64,000 bases of DNA, taken from contig NZ_SBHZ01000008.1 in assembly GCF_004521985.1 (NCBI RefSeq), forward strand, positions 62,001-126,000, read 5' to 3'. Source of the DNA: Ectopseudomonas khazarica. Its GTDB lineage: Bacteria > Pseudomonadota > Gammaproteobacteria > Pseudomonadales > Pseudomonadaceae. The notes under the pieces were generated by a model. The model had not been told where the DNA came from. It made no database searches and saw only the letters and a list, made by a program, of their open reading frames with translations. Position numbers and translations under genes: made by a program. This document shows, piece by piece, positions 25,954 through 34,222 of the stretch (its first letter is position 1; every line of letters begins with the position of its first letter).

Positions 25954-26910
25954 TTGGAGCGCCTGAAACCGTTTTTCCATGGACGCCCAAAACTGCTGGT
26001 GGTCGATGACCAGCCAATCAACATCCGGGTTCTGCACGAGCTGTTTCGTCCCGAGTGCGATGTCTTCATGGCCACCCATGGCGAACAGGCACTGACCATC
26101 AGCCGTGAACTGCGCCCTGACCTGATCCTGCTCGACGTGGTCATGCCCGGCATGGACGGCTATGAAGTCTGTCGGCGCCTCAAGGCCAATCCCGAAACCA
26201 GCGAGATCCCGATCATCTTCGTCACCGGCAAGAGCCATGAGGACGATGAAGCCACGGGCTTCGAGCTCGGCGCGGTGGATTACATCCGCAAGCCCTTCAA
26301 CGCGCTGGTGGTCCGCGCTCGCGTGATCAACCACCTGCGCCTGAAACTGCAAGGCGACTACCTGCGTCAGATGGCCCTGATCGACGGCCTGACCAGCATT
26401 CTCAACCGCCGTGGCTTCGACGAGCGCTTCGACGCGGCCAGAGCGCAGGCCCAGCGCGAGCAGAAGCCGCTGTCGCTGCTGATGATCGATGTCGACTACT
26501 TCAAGCGCTACAACGACCAGTACGGACACCTGCGCGGCGATCAGTGCCTGCGTGACGTCGCCCAGGCGCTGGCCAACACCCTGAACCGTCCCTATGACCT
26601 CGTCGCGCGCTTCGGCGGCGAGGAGTTCGCCGTCCTGCTGCCGGATACCGACGAAGCCGGCGCGCGCCAGGTAGCCGAACGCCTGCAGGAAGCCATCAGG
26701 CGCCTGGCCATCGAACACCGCAGTTCGGACGTGGCCACGGTCCTGACCCTGTCCATCGGCAGCGCGACCCTGCCGCCGAACGCTGGCGCCAGCGTGGAGC
26801 AGCACCTGAACTGGGCCGACGAGCAGCTGTACAGGGCCAAGGCCGAGGGACGCGATCGCATCTGCGGCCAGACCTACACCTCGCCCGTGAGGATGATCAG
26901 CGAGGCCTGA
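25954..26910 (+). CDS. Response-regulator diguanylate cyclase (REC-GGDEF)
   Basis: This 318-residue protein has a receiver domain (about 12-125) with D61 in LILLDVVMPGMDG. The GGDEF domain (about 145-305) carries the catalytic GGEEF at 221-225 and an I-site RPYD five residues upstream, so feedback inhibition by c-di-GMP is expected. The start is TTG at 25954, two bases after the kinase stop, with AGGGGA upstream; the frame has no better ATG before the receiver. It resembles PleD/WspR-type output cyclases. Placement immediately after the hybrid kinase makes it the likely output of the Hpt domain. Confidence 0.92.
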   Translation: MERLKPFFHGRPKLLVVDDQPINIRVLHELFRPECDVFMATHGEQALTISRELRPDLILLDVVMPGMDGYEVCRRLKANPETSEIPIIFVTGKSHEDDEATGFELGAVDYIRKPFNALVVRARVINHLRLKLQGDYLRQMALIDGLTSILNRRGFDERFDAARAQAQREQKPLSLLMIDVDYFKRYNDQYGHLRGDQCLRDVAQALANTLNRPYDLVARFGGEEFAVLLPDTDEAGARQVAERLQEAIRRLAIEHRSSDVATVLTLSIGSATLPPNAGASVEQHLNWADEQLYRAKAEGRDRICGQTYTSPVRMISEA

Positions 26911-26929
26911 CAGGCGCCCGGGCCTCGCT
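26899..26929. terminator. Bidirectional hairpin between convergent genes
   Basis: A perfect 9-bp stem AGCGAGGCC (26899-26907) / GGCCTCGCT (26921-26929) spans the end of the cyclase gene and the stop of the convergent fusion gene. The loop is 13 nt. No T-run is present. Confidence 0.5.
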
Positions 26930-28974
26930 CAGAGGTCCAGCACCAGGCTCTGGCGCTCTTCGCTGGCAGCCGGCACCGCGCAGCAGATCAACACGCTATC
27001 GCCCTCCGGCAGCTGTGCCGGTGGATTCGGGTAGTGCACCGCACCGCTGACCAGCCGCGTCTTGCAGGTACCGCAGGAACCGCCACGGCAACTGAACTCA
27101 GGCGTCAGCCCGCGGCTCTCCGCCAGTTCCAGCAGGCTGCCGCTGCCCGGTGTCCAGCGGGCCTCCTTGGCCGAGGCGGTGAAGTACACCGGCACCGGCT
27201 CGCTCGCCGCAGGCGGCTGGGCCGCTTCACTGGCCCCTCCGGCCTGGCGGCGTGTCAGCGTCGAGGGACCGAACGCCTCGGCATGGATGCGCTCATCGGC
27301 CACATTGAGGTCGCGCAAGCCGTCGTAGATCGTCTGAGTGAAGGCCGCCGGCCCGCACAGGTAGAAGTCGTAGTCATCGAACGACAGCGCGTGCTTGATC
27401 TGCTGCAGATCGATCCGCCCCTGCTGTTCGTAGTCACGTCCCAGCTCGGCATCGGCCTCTGGCGCGCTCAATGCGCGGTGAACGTGCAACAGCCCCTTGC
27501 CACGTTGCTGCAGTTCACGCAGTTCGGCCTGGAACGGCAGGTCGCGCAGGCAACGCGCGCCCTGGAAGAAATGGATGCGCTTGCCCTGCCCCAGCGCCAC
27601 CTGTTCGCGCAGCATCGACAGCAGTGGCGTGATGCCGACACCGGCACCGATCAGCACCACGGGACGGGGGCTGTCGCTATCGAGGGTGAAACTGCCCAGC
27701 GGTGGCCGTACCTCGAGCAGGTCGCCGACCCGGACCTGCTCGTGCAGGTGCCTGGAAACCTGGCCCTGCGCCTTGACGCTGATACGCAGGTGAGCATCCG
27801 ATGGCGCGCTGGACAGGCTGTAGGTGCGCAGCAGCTGCTGCCCGTCGGCGCGGGTGATCCGGATCGGCAGATGCTGGCCCGCGGCGAAGCGTGGCGCATC
27901 GCCCAGTTCGGGTGCCAGCACCAGTGAGCGGATATCGGCGCTCTCCTGCTGCACGCTGCTTACGCGCCAGCGCTGCCAGGCGTTGCGCTGCTCGCGCTCG
28001 CGCAGCCTTGCGTCGGCCTGTGCCCAGGTGCCGGTCATCAGGCTGGTCGGTGCGTAGGCTTCGAACGCCCAGCGCAGCGACGCCGCCGCAGGACGCAGGA
28101 CCACCTGCTCGACATCGAAGGTCCACAGCCGCTCGGCACCCTCGAACAGCCTGATCAGCGGGCTGTCGAGAATGATCTCGGCACGCCCGGCCAGCTGCAG
28201 CACGTCACCGCTGCTGAAGTCGACGAACAGCAGGCCGGCCCGCGGGTTGACGCTGAGGTTGCCCAGGGTGTTGAAGTGCAGGTTGCCGGCGTAGTCCGGG
28301 ATGGTCAGGCGATTGCCCTGCACGCGCACGAAACCGGCGCGCCCGCCACGGTGCGAAACGTCCACCGAGCGCCGGCCATCGTCGTGTTCGACGTAACTGG
28401 CCACGAAGAAGGTATCGGCGCTGGCGATCATCGCGGCGCTGCGCGCATCCAGCTCGTGCGCATCCAGGCGCTCGCTGGCCCGCCCCTCGGGCACCCGCTG
28501 ATAGTGGCGCAGCTGGATGTACTGCGGGCAGTTGCCGAAGGAATGCTCCACGCCGATCTCCAGGCGCTGCGCCGAGGCCCGCTGGATATGCCCGTTGATA
28601 CGGTTGCGCCGCCGCGTGTGCAGCTCGATGCCGAGCAGGCCGATGGCCTCGCCGGCAGCGAGGCCGGAGGTGGCCGGGTCGAGCGGATCGAGCGCCATGG
28701 CGTCGAGATCGAACGACAGGCTGCGTGGATCGGGCGAGGTGACAAAGCCCTCCTCGCCCTCGATCAGGGTCGCCCAGGGCTGGCCCGAGCCATCGACGGC
28801 GGCGGCGATCATGAGGGGCAACTGGTGATAGAACTCGCGATGCTGATCCGGCATATAGTCGCGAATCACCTTCTGCCCGAGCACTTCCATGCGCTCGGCG
28901 ACGCCCACCTTCTCCTGCAATTGCCTTTCACCTGCATGCCAGGGCGAGTGCCGGTGACTGGGGAGCTGTTGCAT
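26929..28974 (-). CDS. PNPOx-like / flavin reductase / 2Fe-2S ferredoxin fusion
   Basis: This 681-residue three-part redox protein has a split-barrel flavin-binding domain of the pyridoxamine-phosphate-oxidase type at about 40-330. An FNR-like reductase (about 345-575) has RTYSLSSAP for FAD, IGAGVGITPLLSML for NAD(P)H and YLCGPAAF. A C-terminal plant-type ferredoxin (about 600-681) has CRGGSCGTC and a fourth cysteine in LICC. Electrons would flow from NAD(P)H to FAD to 2Fe-2S to an acceptor; the N-terminal domain may be the site of substrate reduction. It starts at ATG 28974. Its downstream position after the GST and tandem LysR genes suggests a detoxification or stress role. Confidence 0.85.
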   Translation of the reverse strand: MQQLPSHRHSPWHAGERQLQEKVGVAERMEVLGQKVIRDYMPDQHREFYHQLPLMIAAAVDGSGQPWATLIEGEEGFVTSPDPRSLSFDLDAMALDPLDPATSGLAAGEAIGLLGIELHTRRRNRINGHIQRASAQRLEIGVEHSFGNCPQYIQLRHYQRVPEGRASERLDAHELDARSAAMIASADTFFVASYVEHDDGRRSVDVSHRGGRAGFVRVQGNRLTIPDYAGNLHFNTLGNLSVNPRAGLLFVDFSSGDVLQLAGRAEIILDSPLIRLFEGAERLWTFDVEQVVLRPAAASLRWAFEAYAPTSLMTGTWAQADARLREREQRNAWQRWRVSSVQQESADIRSLVLAPELGDAPRFAAGQHLPIRITRADGQQLLRTYSLSSAPSDAHLRISVKAQGQVSRHLHEQVRVGDLLEVRPPLGSFTLDSDSPRPVVLIGAGVGITPLLSMLREQVALGQGKRIHFFQGARCLRDLPFQAELRELQQRGKGLLHVHRALSAPEADAELGRDYEQQGRIDLQQIKHALSFDDYDFYLCGPAAFTQTIYDGLRDLNVADERIHAEAFGPSTLTRRQAGGASEAAQPPAASEPVPVYFTASAKEARWTPGSGSLLELAESRGLTPEFSCRGGSCGTCKTRLVSGAVHYPNPPAQLPEGDSVLICCAVPAASEERQSLVLDL

Positions 28975-29024
28975 GTTGCGCCCTCCTTCAGAGGTGCTGC
29001 CGGTAACCCGGCAGCGGGCGTGGA

Positions 29025-29651
29025 TCAGGCCTGCAGACCGGCAGCGGTACGCGGCATGGGCACGAAACCCGGCAGCGCCTCGATGCGCGCCAGCCAGGCA
29101 CGGATATTCGGGTAGGGCTCCAGCGACACGTTGCCCTCCGGCGCGTGAGCGATGTAGGAGTAGTTGGCGACGTCGGCGATGCTCGGCTTGTCACCGGTGA
29201 GGAACGGGGTGTCGCTCAACTCGCCTTCCATGATCTTGAACAGGGCATGGGCACGATTGATCACCTCTTCGCTGTTGAAGGCGTAACCGAATACCGTGAC
29301 CAGGCGCGCAGCGGCCGGGCCGAAGGCCACCTGGCCGGCGGCCACCGACAACCAGCGCTGCACGCGGGCGGCGGCGGCAGGCTCCCTGGGCAGCCAGTCG
29401 TCATTGCCATAACGCGTGGCCAGGTACAGGAGAATGGCGTTGGAGTCACTGATGATGGTGCCGCCGTCATCGATCACCGGCACCTGGCCGAAGGGGTTGA
29501 GCGCGAGGAACTCTGGCGTCTTGTGCTCGCCCTTGGCCAGATCGACGAAGATCAGCTCGGTCGGCAGTTGCAGCAGCGAGAGCATCAGCTCGGCGCGATG
29601 GGCATGGCCGGAACGGGGAAAGTTGTACAGCTTGATAGCGGGACGGGACAT
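29025..29651 (-). CDS. Glutathione S-transferase
   Basis: This 208-residue cytosolic GST has an N-terminal thioredoxin-like domain (about 5-80; [31 protein letters not shown] with the cis-proline, and [11 protein letters not shown] for glutathione binding). An alpha-helical C-terminal domain has the N-capping motif [10 protein letters not shown] (about 160-169). Such enzymes conjugate glutathione to electrophiles or act as peroxidases or isomerases. It lies 50 bp upstream of the redox fusion on the same strand, so the two are probably cotranscribed. The tandem LysR genes upstream are candidate regulators. Confidence 0.9.
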   Translation of the reverse strand: MSRPAIKLYNFPRSGHAHRAELMLSLLQLPTELIFVDLAKGEHKTPEFLALNPFGQVPVIDDGGTIISDSNAILLYLATRYGNDDWLPREPAAAARVQRWLSVAAGQVAFGPAAARLVTVFGYAFNSEEVINRAHALFKIMEGELSDTPFLTGDKPSIADVANYSYIAHAPEGNVSLEPYPNIRAWLARIEALPGFVPMPRTAAGLQA

Positions 29652-29795
29652 GGCGATGACTCCTTGGGGTTGGCTAAGGTCACCGCGAGACGACTTGCCT
29701 TCGCGACGATGGGGCCATGTTCACCTCATCCATCGATGAAAAGAATCCCCATCCAAGGCAATCCACTATTTCACCTTCTGCAATCAAGCAGTCGA

Positions 29796-30686
29796 TCAGC
29801 CCCGAAATGCCGGGTGGGCACGCAGGCGCGGCACCACGAAATCGAGAAAACTGCGCACCCGCGCGGCAGCCCGGCGCCCTTCGCGGTAGTACAGCTGCAC
29901 CGGCAGGGGCGCGGCGGCGAAGTCGTCCAGCACCGTCTGCAGCTGACCACTGCGCAACTCCTGATCGACCTCGTAGCTGAGGCAGCGCGTCAGGCCGAAG
30001 CCGGCAACGGCCGCCCGAATCGCGGCCTGCGCGGTATTGCAGACCAGGCGCGGCGCAAGCTTCGTCTGCTGGTTGGCGAAGCGCCAGTCGGCGACATGCC
30101 CCGTCGAGGACGTGGCGATGATGCGATGCGCGTGCAAGGCCTGCGGAGTGTCCGGCCGGCCCCGGCGCTGCAGGTAGTCCGGCGCCGCGCAGACCAGCGG
30201 CCGCACCTGGCCCAGCGGCACGGCGAAGCCGGACGAGCTGGGCAGGTGGCCGACCACCAGCGCCAGGTCGACGCCCTCTTCCACCAGCCGTGGCAGCTCT
30301 TCACGCGCCAGGGTGGTCAGGCTGACGTCGGGAAACGCGGCCAGATAACCCAGGGCGATGGGCGTCAGCACCTGATGGATCATCAGCAACGGCAGCGCCA
30401 CCTGCAGATGCCCGGCCGGATTCGCGTGCAGCCCCGAGACGGAGCGCTCGGCCTCTGCCACGCGCTGGAGAATGCCCTGGCAGCGCTCGGCGAAGCCCTC
30501 ACCGGCCGCGCTCGGGCTGACGCCACGCGGCCCACGCAGCAGCAGCCTGCTGTCCAGGCGCCGTTCCAGCGCGGCGATGCTGCGCATCACGCTGGCCGGC
30601 GACAGCTGCAACTGCCGAGCGGCAGCGGCCAGGCTTCCCGCCTGGACGACGGCGAGAAACACCTGCATCTCGCGGTACGGGTTCAT
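29796..30686 (-). CDS. LysR-family transcriptional regulator, second of a tandem pair
   Basis: This 296-residue protein begins MNPYREMQVFLAVVQAGSLA and has a LysR HTH (about 1-60, LQLSPASVMRSIAALERRL) and an effector-binding domain (about 90-290). Its ATG overlaps the stop of the upstream LysR gene by 4 bp, so translation is probably coupled. The two proteins are clearly related (both have SPPSV/SPASV HTH signatures and similar C termini), as after a tandem duplication. It lies 145 bp upstream of the GST gene on the same strand, an unusual orientation for LysR control of that gene. Confidence 0.88.
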   Translation of the reverse strand: MNPYREMQVFLAVVQAGSLAAAARQLQLSPASVMRSIAALERRLDSRLLLRGPRGVSPSAAGEGFAERCQGILQRVAEAERSVSGLHANPAGHLQVALPLLMIHQVLTPIALGYLAAFPDVSLTTLAREELPRLVEEGVDLALVVGHLPSSSGFAVPLGQVRPLVCAAPDYLQRRGRPDTPQALHAHRIIATSSTGHVADWRFANQQTKLAPRLVCNTAQAAIRAAVAGFGLTRCLSYEVDQELRSGQLQTVLDDFAAAPLPVQLYYREGRRAAARVRSFLDFVVPRLRAHPAFRG

Positions 30687-31606
30687 GCCGCCGGTGGCTG
30701 GCCGGCCGCCCGCAAGGCCGGGTCGGCACGGAAGCTCGCCGCACAGTGGTCGACGAAGGCACGCACCTTGGCCGAGACCTGGCGACCGCCCTGATGAATG
30801 ATGTGCACCGGCAGCGCAGGCGGCTCGAAGGCCTCCAGCACCAGTTCGACCTCGCCACGGGCCACCGCCGCCGCGACCTGGTAGGACAGCACACGGGTGT
30901 AGCCCCAGCCCAGGCGCGCCGCACTGATCGCCGCCTGGTTGGAGTTGACGGTGAAACGCGGTGTGGGGGTGAAACCGAAGGTGCCGTCCGCAGCGCTGAA
31001 CTGCCAGTGACTGAGCAGCCCGCTGCCACTGGGCATGACGATGGGCGCGCTGCGCAGCTCATCCGGATGGCGTGGCCGCCCGACACGATCGAGGAACGCC
31101 GGGGACGCGCACAGCACCTGGCGCACCTGCCCGACCTGCAGTGCCGGGTGATCGCCCTCGGGCAACGAGCCGATGCGCACGGCGATGTCGATGCCCTCCT
31201 CCATCATGTTCACCACGCGGTCGACCAGCAGCGCGTTGATCTCCACCTCCGGGTACAGATCGAGGTACTGGGCGATGCGTGGAATCAGGAACAGCTCGCC
31301 GAACATCACCGGTGCCGTCACCGTCAGCCGGCCACGCGGCCGCACGCTGCCACCGGCTGCCAGCTCTTCGGCCTCCTCCAGTTCGAGCAGGATGCGCCGG
31401 CAGTCCTCGACATACCGCTGGCCGGCCTCGGTCAGGCGCAGGCTGCGCGTGCTGCGGGCCAGCAACAGCGTGCCCAGGCGTGCCTCCAGTGCCGCGACGG
31501 CACGGGTCACGCTGGGTGGCGAGATGCCCAGCAGCTTGGCGCCACCGGCGAAACTCTCGGCTTCGGTCACCGCCAGCAGCACCCTCATTTCCTGAAACCG
31601 ATCCAT
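30683..31606 (-). CDS. LysR-family transcriptional regulator, first of a tandem pair
   Basis: This 307-residue protein starts MDRFQEMRVLLAVTEAESFA with a LysR HTH (about 1-60, LGISPPSVTRAVAALEARLG) and an effector domain. The ATG at 31606 gives the standard LysR start; a GTG two codons upstream (31612) is also possible. It shares a 4-bp overlap with the downstream LysR gene. Together they form an operon of two paralogous regulators. Heterodimers or mixed tetramers are conceivable. Upstream on the same strand is the LysE-type exporter, whose promoter could be a target. Confidence 0.88.
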   Translation of the reverse strand: MDRFQEMRVLLAVTEAESFAGGAKLLGISPPSVTRAVAALEARLGTLLLARSTRSLRLTEAGQRYVEDCRRILLELEEAEELAAGGSVRPRGRLTVTAPVMFGELFLIPRIAQYLDLYPEVEINALLVDRVVNMMEEGIDIAVRIGSLPEGDHPALQVGQVRQVLCASPAFLDRVGRPRHPDELRSAPIVMPSGSGLLSHWQFSAADGTFGFTPTPRFTVNSNQAAISAARLGWGYTRVLSYQVAAAVARGEVELVLEAFEPPALPVHIIHQGGRQVSAKVRAFVDHCAASFRADPALRAAGQPPAA

Positions 31607-31669
31607 CGTCACCGCCTGGTCGTCTGTTGTGCCGGCACAGAGTAAAGCATGCCGCCGCCGTGGCGGGAC

Positions 31670-32290
31670 TCAGCGCCGGCTCAGGGCCAGACGTGCAGCG
31701 AACAGCACGAACACCAGGCCGGTGCCGCGATCCATCCACTTGATCACCTGCTCACGGCGCAGCCAGTGGCCGAGCGGCCGGGTCGCGCCGATCAGCAGCA
31801 GCGCCCAGACCAGGCTGAGCGCCACGTGGATGCCCACCAGGGCGAAGGTCCAGGCAATCAGCGGCTGCCCGTGCGGAATGAACTGCGGCAGGAAGGACAC
31901 GTAGAAGATGCCCACCTTGGGGTTGAGCACATTGCCCAGCAGACCGCGCAGGAACCAGTTGGCGCCGGGCGTGCCGGAGGCCTGCGCCGCTGCCAGCGAG
32001 GTGCGCGGGCGCACCAGCATGTTCAGCCCGAGCCAGGCCAGATAAGCCGCGCCGCAGTACTTGAGTAGGTTATAGGCAAACTCGGAGACGGCCAGCAGCG
32101 CACCCAGCCCGAAGGCCACCGCCGCGCCCCAGAGCAGGCAGCCGGCATTGATACCGAGGGCGGCGCGCAAGGCGTGCTGCCGCCCCTCGACGGCAGCCGT
32201 ACGCAGCACCAGCGCCGTGTCGATGCCCGGCGTGAGGGTCAGCAGGCTGGCTGCCAGGGTGAAGGCGATAAGGTTCTCGGCAAAGGGCAT
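31670..32290 (-). CDS. LysE/RhtB-family amino-acid exporter
   Basis: This 206-residue inner-membrane transporter has TLTPGIDTALVLRTAAVEGR (about 18-37), the LysE-family signature in its RhtB form, then five to six hydrophobic helices and a conserved GLLGNVLNPKVGIFYVSFLPQ region (within 114-136). The length is standard. The gene is 57 bp upstream of the tandem LysR genes on the same strand, so all three may share a transcript. The substrate may be an amino acid such as homoserine, threonine or lysine, but cannot be fixed from sequence. Confidence 0.9.
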   Translation of the reverse strand: MPFAENLIAFTLAASLLTLTPGIDTALVLRTAAVEGRQHALRAALGINAGCLLWGAAVAFGLGALLAVSEFAYNLLKYCGAAYLAWLGLNMLVRPRTSLAAAQASGTPGANWFLRGLLGNVLNPKVGIFYVSFLPQFIPHGQPLIAWTFALVGIHVALSLVWALLLIGATRPLGHWLRREQVIKWMDRGTGLVFVLFAARLALSRR

Positions 32291-32402
32291 CGACGGCGAC
32301 TCGCAGGCTGGGGCTGACGGAGGCCGATTATAGGCAGCGCAGGCAGGAAAAAATAAGCCGACGCGGCAGGCGCCGAGGGCACGCCTTGCCCAGCGTTTCC
32401 GA

Positions 32403-32422
32403 CGCCCGTGGCGACACGGGCG
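32403..32422 (-). terminator. Hairpin after the thiolase gene
   Basis: An 8-bp stem CGCCCGTG (32403-32410) / CACGGGCG (32415-32422) with a 4-nt loop lies 16 bp after the thiolase stop. A T-run is missing, so efficiency is uncertain. Confidence 0.45.
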
Positions 32423-32437
32423 CCGAACAGCGCCTCG

Positions 32438-33625
32438 TCAGCCGCGATACGCCTCGAACAGCCCGGTGGCGCCCATGCCGCCGCCGACGCACATGGTGAC
32501 GATGCCGTAGCGCAGCTCACGCCGCTGCAGTTCACGCACCAGGTGGCCGACCTGGCGCGAGCCGGTCATGCCGAAGGGATGGCCGATGGAGATGGAGCCG
32601 CCATTGACGTTGTACTTGTCGTTGTCGATGCCCAGGGTGTCGCGGCAGTACAGGCACTGCGAAGCGAAGGCCTCGTTCAGTTCCCACAGGTCGATGTCGG
32701 CCACGCTCAGGCCCTTGGCCGCGAGCAGCTTGGGTACCGAATACACCGGGCCGATGCCCATCTCGTCCGGCTCGCAACCGGCAACGGTGAAGCCACGGAA
32801 GTACGCCTTGGGCGTGAGGCCCAGCTCCAGGGCCTTGTCCAGGCTCATCACCAGGGTCATGGAGGCGCCATCGGAGAGCTGCGAAGCGTTGCCGGCCGTC
32901 ACGCTGCCGGCCGGATCGAACGCCGGTTGCAGCTTGGCCAGGGATTCCAGGGTGGTGTCCGGGCGGTTGCAGTCATCCGCCTCGACCACGCCGTCGACGA
33001 TCCGCTTCTCGCCCGTGGCCTTGTCTTCGACCTGGTACTTCACCGCCATCGGCACGATCTCGTCGGCATACAGGCCTGCGGCCTGGGCACGCGCGGTACG
33101 CTGCTGGCTCTGCAGGGCATAGGCGTCCTGCGCCTCGCGGGTCACGCCATAACGGCTGGCCACGATCTCGGCGGTCTTGCCCATGGGGTAGTAGATGCCG
33201 GGGTTGTCCTGCTGCAACAGCGGATTGAACAGGTTGTCCATGTTCATGCTTTTCAGGGTCATGGTGATGGACTCGACGCCACCAGCGACGATGATCTCGC
33301 TGCAGCCGGACGCCACCTGGTTGGCGGCGATGGCGATGGCCTGCAGGCCGGAGGAACAGAAGCGGTTGAGCGTCATGCCCGCCACCGGATTGCCCAGGCG
33401 CGAGAGTGCCGCGACGTTGCGACCGATGTTCATGCCCTGCGCGCCCTCGTTGGAGCCCGCCCCGACGATGCAGTCATCGACCAGTTTCGGGTCGATGCCG
33501 TTGCGCACCAGCAGGGCATCAACGCAATGGGCGGCCATGTCGTCCGGCCGGGTCATATTGAACTTGCCGCGGAAGGACTTGGCCAGGCCAGTCCGTACGC
33601 TGTCGACGATCACCACTTCACGCAT
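32438..33625 (-). CDS. Acetyl-CoA C-acyltransferase (thiolase)
   Basis: This 395-residue thiolase has the active-site nucleophile Cys in LNRFCSSGLQAIAIA (about 86-100), the histidine in GHPFGMTGSRQ (about 347-357) and the second catalytic Cys in MCVGGGMGATG (about 376-386). It either cleaves 3-ketoacyl-CoA with CoA or condenses acetyl-CoA units. The length and the NIGRNVAALSRLGNPVAG stretch fit the degradative thiolase group found in fatty-acid catabolism. No beta-oxidation partner is adjacent, so it is a single-gene unit. It starts at the ATG at 33625. A REP-rich gap lies upstream. Confidence 0.9.
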   Translation of the reverse strand: MREVVIVDSVRTGLAKSFRGKFNMTRPDDMAAHCVDALLVRNGIDPKLVDDCIVGAGSNEGAQGMNIGRNVAALSRLGNPVAGMTLNRFCSSGLQAIAIAANQVASGCSEIIVAGGVESITMTLKSMNMDNLFNPLLQQDNPGIYYPMGKTAEIVASRYGVTREAQDAYALQSQQRTARAQAAGLYADEIVPMAVKYQVEDKATGEKRIVDGVVEADDCNRPDTTLESLAKLQPAFDPAGSVTAGNASQLSDGASMTLVMSLDKALELGLTPKAYFRGFTVAGCEPDEMGIGPVYSVPKLLAAKGLSVADIDLWELNEAFASQCLYCRDTLGIDNDKYNVNGGSISIGHPFGMTGSRQVGHLVRELQRRELRYGIVTMCVGGGMGATGLFEAYRG

Positions 33626-33804
33626 GACGCACCTCGTTGTTATTGGATGGCGAATGCACCGAAGATAAATCCAGCCACTGTCGGGAAGCGACCATCATTG
33701 ATCTGGCGTATACGGGTCGATGGGACCAGGGGCGAGGCCCGCTCGACCGAAAGCATGGCCCGGAACTGGCCAGCCCAGATGGTGGTTGCGCTGTTCAAGA
33801 GCAT
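33626..33804. other. Upstream region of the thiolase gene
   Basis: This 179-bp stretch should hold the thiolase promoter. I see no convincing gene; a plus-strand frame through it has no ribosome-binding site. No GAAAC/GTTTC-type PsrA palindrome was found. It runs into the REP block at 33805. Confidence 0.4.
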
Positions 33805-33926
33805 CGCCAGGCCCTGTCGCCCAGGTGGCGCCCGTGACGATCAAGAGCATCGCGGCTGAAGCCGCTCCTACAGATACTCCGCCGTTCCTGCCGATGCGTA
33901 CCTACAGACGCCCCATCATTCCGGCC
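33805..33926. repeat. Direct duplication, copy 1
   Basis: This 122-bp segment recurs 233 bp downstream (34038-34159) with about 6 mismatches by eye. It includes one REP palindrome (33847-33873). The pattern suggests local duplication of a REP-containing unit. Confidence 0.85.
33847..33873 (-). repeat. REP palindrome 1 (reverse orientation)
   Basis: GCGGCTGAAGCCGCTCCTAC is the reverse complement of the common Pseudomonas REP head GTAGGAGCGGCTTCAGCCGC. It pairs with the forward REP at 33974-34001 to make a REP doublet. Confidence 0.85.
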
Positions 33927-33980
33927 GATGCGCACCTACTGACGCTCCACCGTCCCGGCCGATACACACCAACCCGTAGG
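33891..33980. repeat. Degenerate 34-bp tandem units inside the REP doublet
   Basis: Three units begin CCGATGCGTACC (33891), CCGATGCGCACC (33925) and CCGATACACACC (33959), spaced exactly 34 bp. The first two match at most positions; the third is truncated by the next REP. Confidence 0.65.
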
Positions 33981-34001
33981 AGCGGCTTTAGCCGCGATAG
34001 C
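33974..34001 (+). repeat. REP palindrome 2 (forward orientation)
   Basis: GTAGGAGCGGCTTTAGCCGC is a standard Pseudomonas REP core. It is inverted relative to REP 1. Confidence 0.88.
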
Positions 34002-34037
34002 GCCTGAGCCTGCGGCGAAGGCCGCCCGATACACCCT

Positions 34038-34159
34038 CGCCAGGCCCCGTCGCCCAGATGGCGTCCGTGACGATCAAGAGCATCGCGGCTGAAGCCGCTC
34101 CCACAGACACTCCGCCGTTCCTGCCGATGCGTACCTACAGACGCCCCACCATTCCGGCC
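34038..34159. repeat. Direct duplication, copy 2
   Basis: This is the second copy of the segment at 33805-33926. It includes REP 3 (34080-34106) and the start of a 34-bp unit at 34124. Confidence 0.85.
34080..34106 (-). repeat. REP palindrome 3 (reverse orientation)
   Basis: GCGGCTGAAGCCGCTCCCAC is the duplicated counterpart of REP 1, differing by one base in the tail. It pairs with REP 4. Confidence 0.85.
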
Positions 34160-34192
34160 CATGCGCAGCGCGCCTGCCGATGCGCACGGAAA

Positions 34193-34219
34193 CCGTGGGA
34201 GGGGCTTCAGCCGCGACAG
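34193..34219 (+). repeat. REP palindrome 4 (forward orientation)
   Basis: GTGGGAGGGGCTTCAGCCGC is a forward REP ending just before the stop codon of the PPK2 gene on the minus strand. The placement downstream of that gene is typical of REP elements near transcript ends. Confidence 0.82.
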
Positions 34220-34222
34220 GCA

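Noticed and set aside
33891..33980. CRISPR-like spacing of 34-bp repeats
   Set aside because: The units are contiguous, degenerate and without unique spacers, and no cas genes occur. They belong to the REP block.
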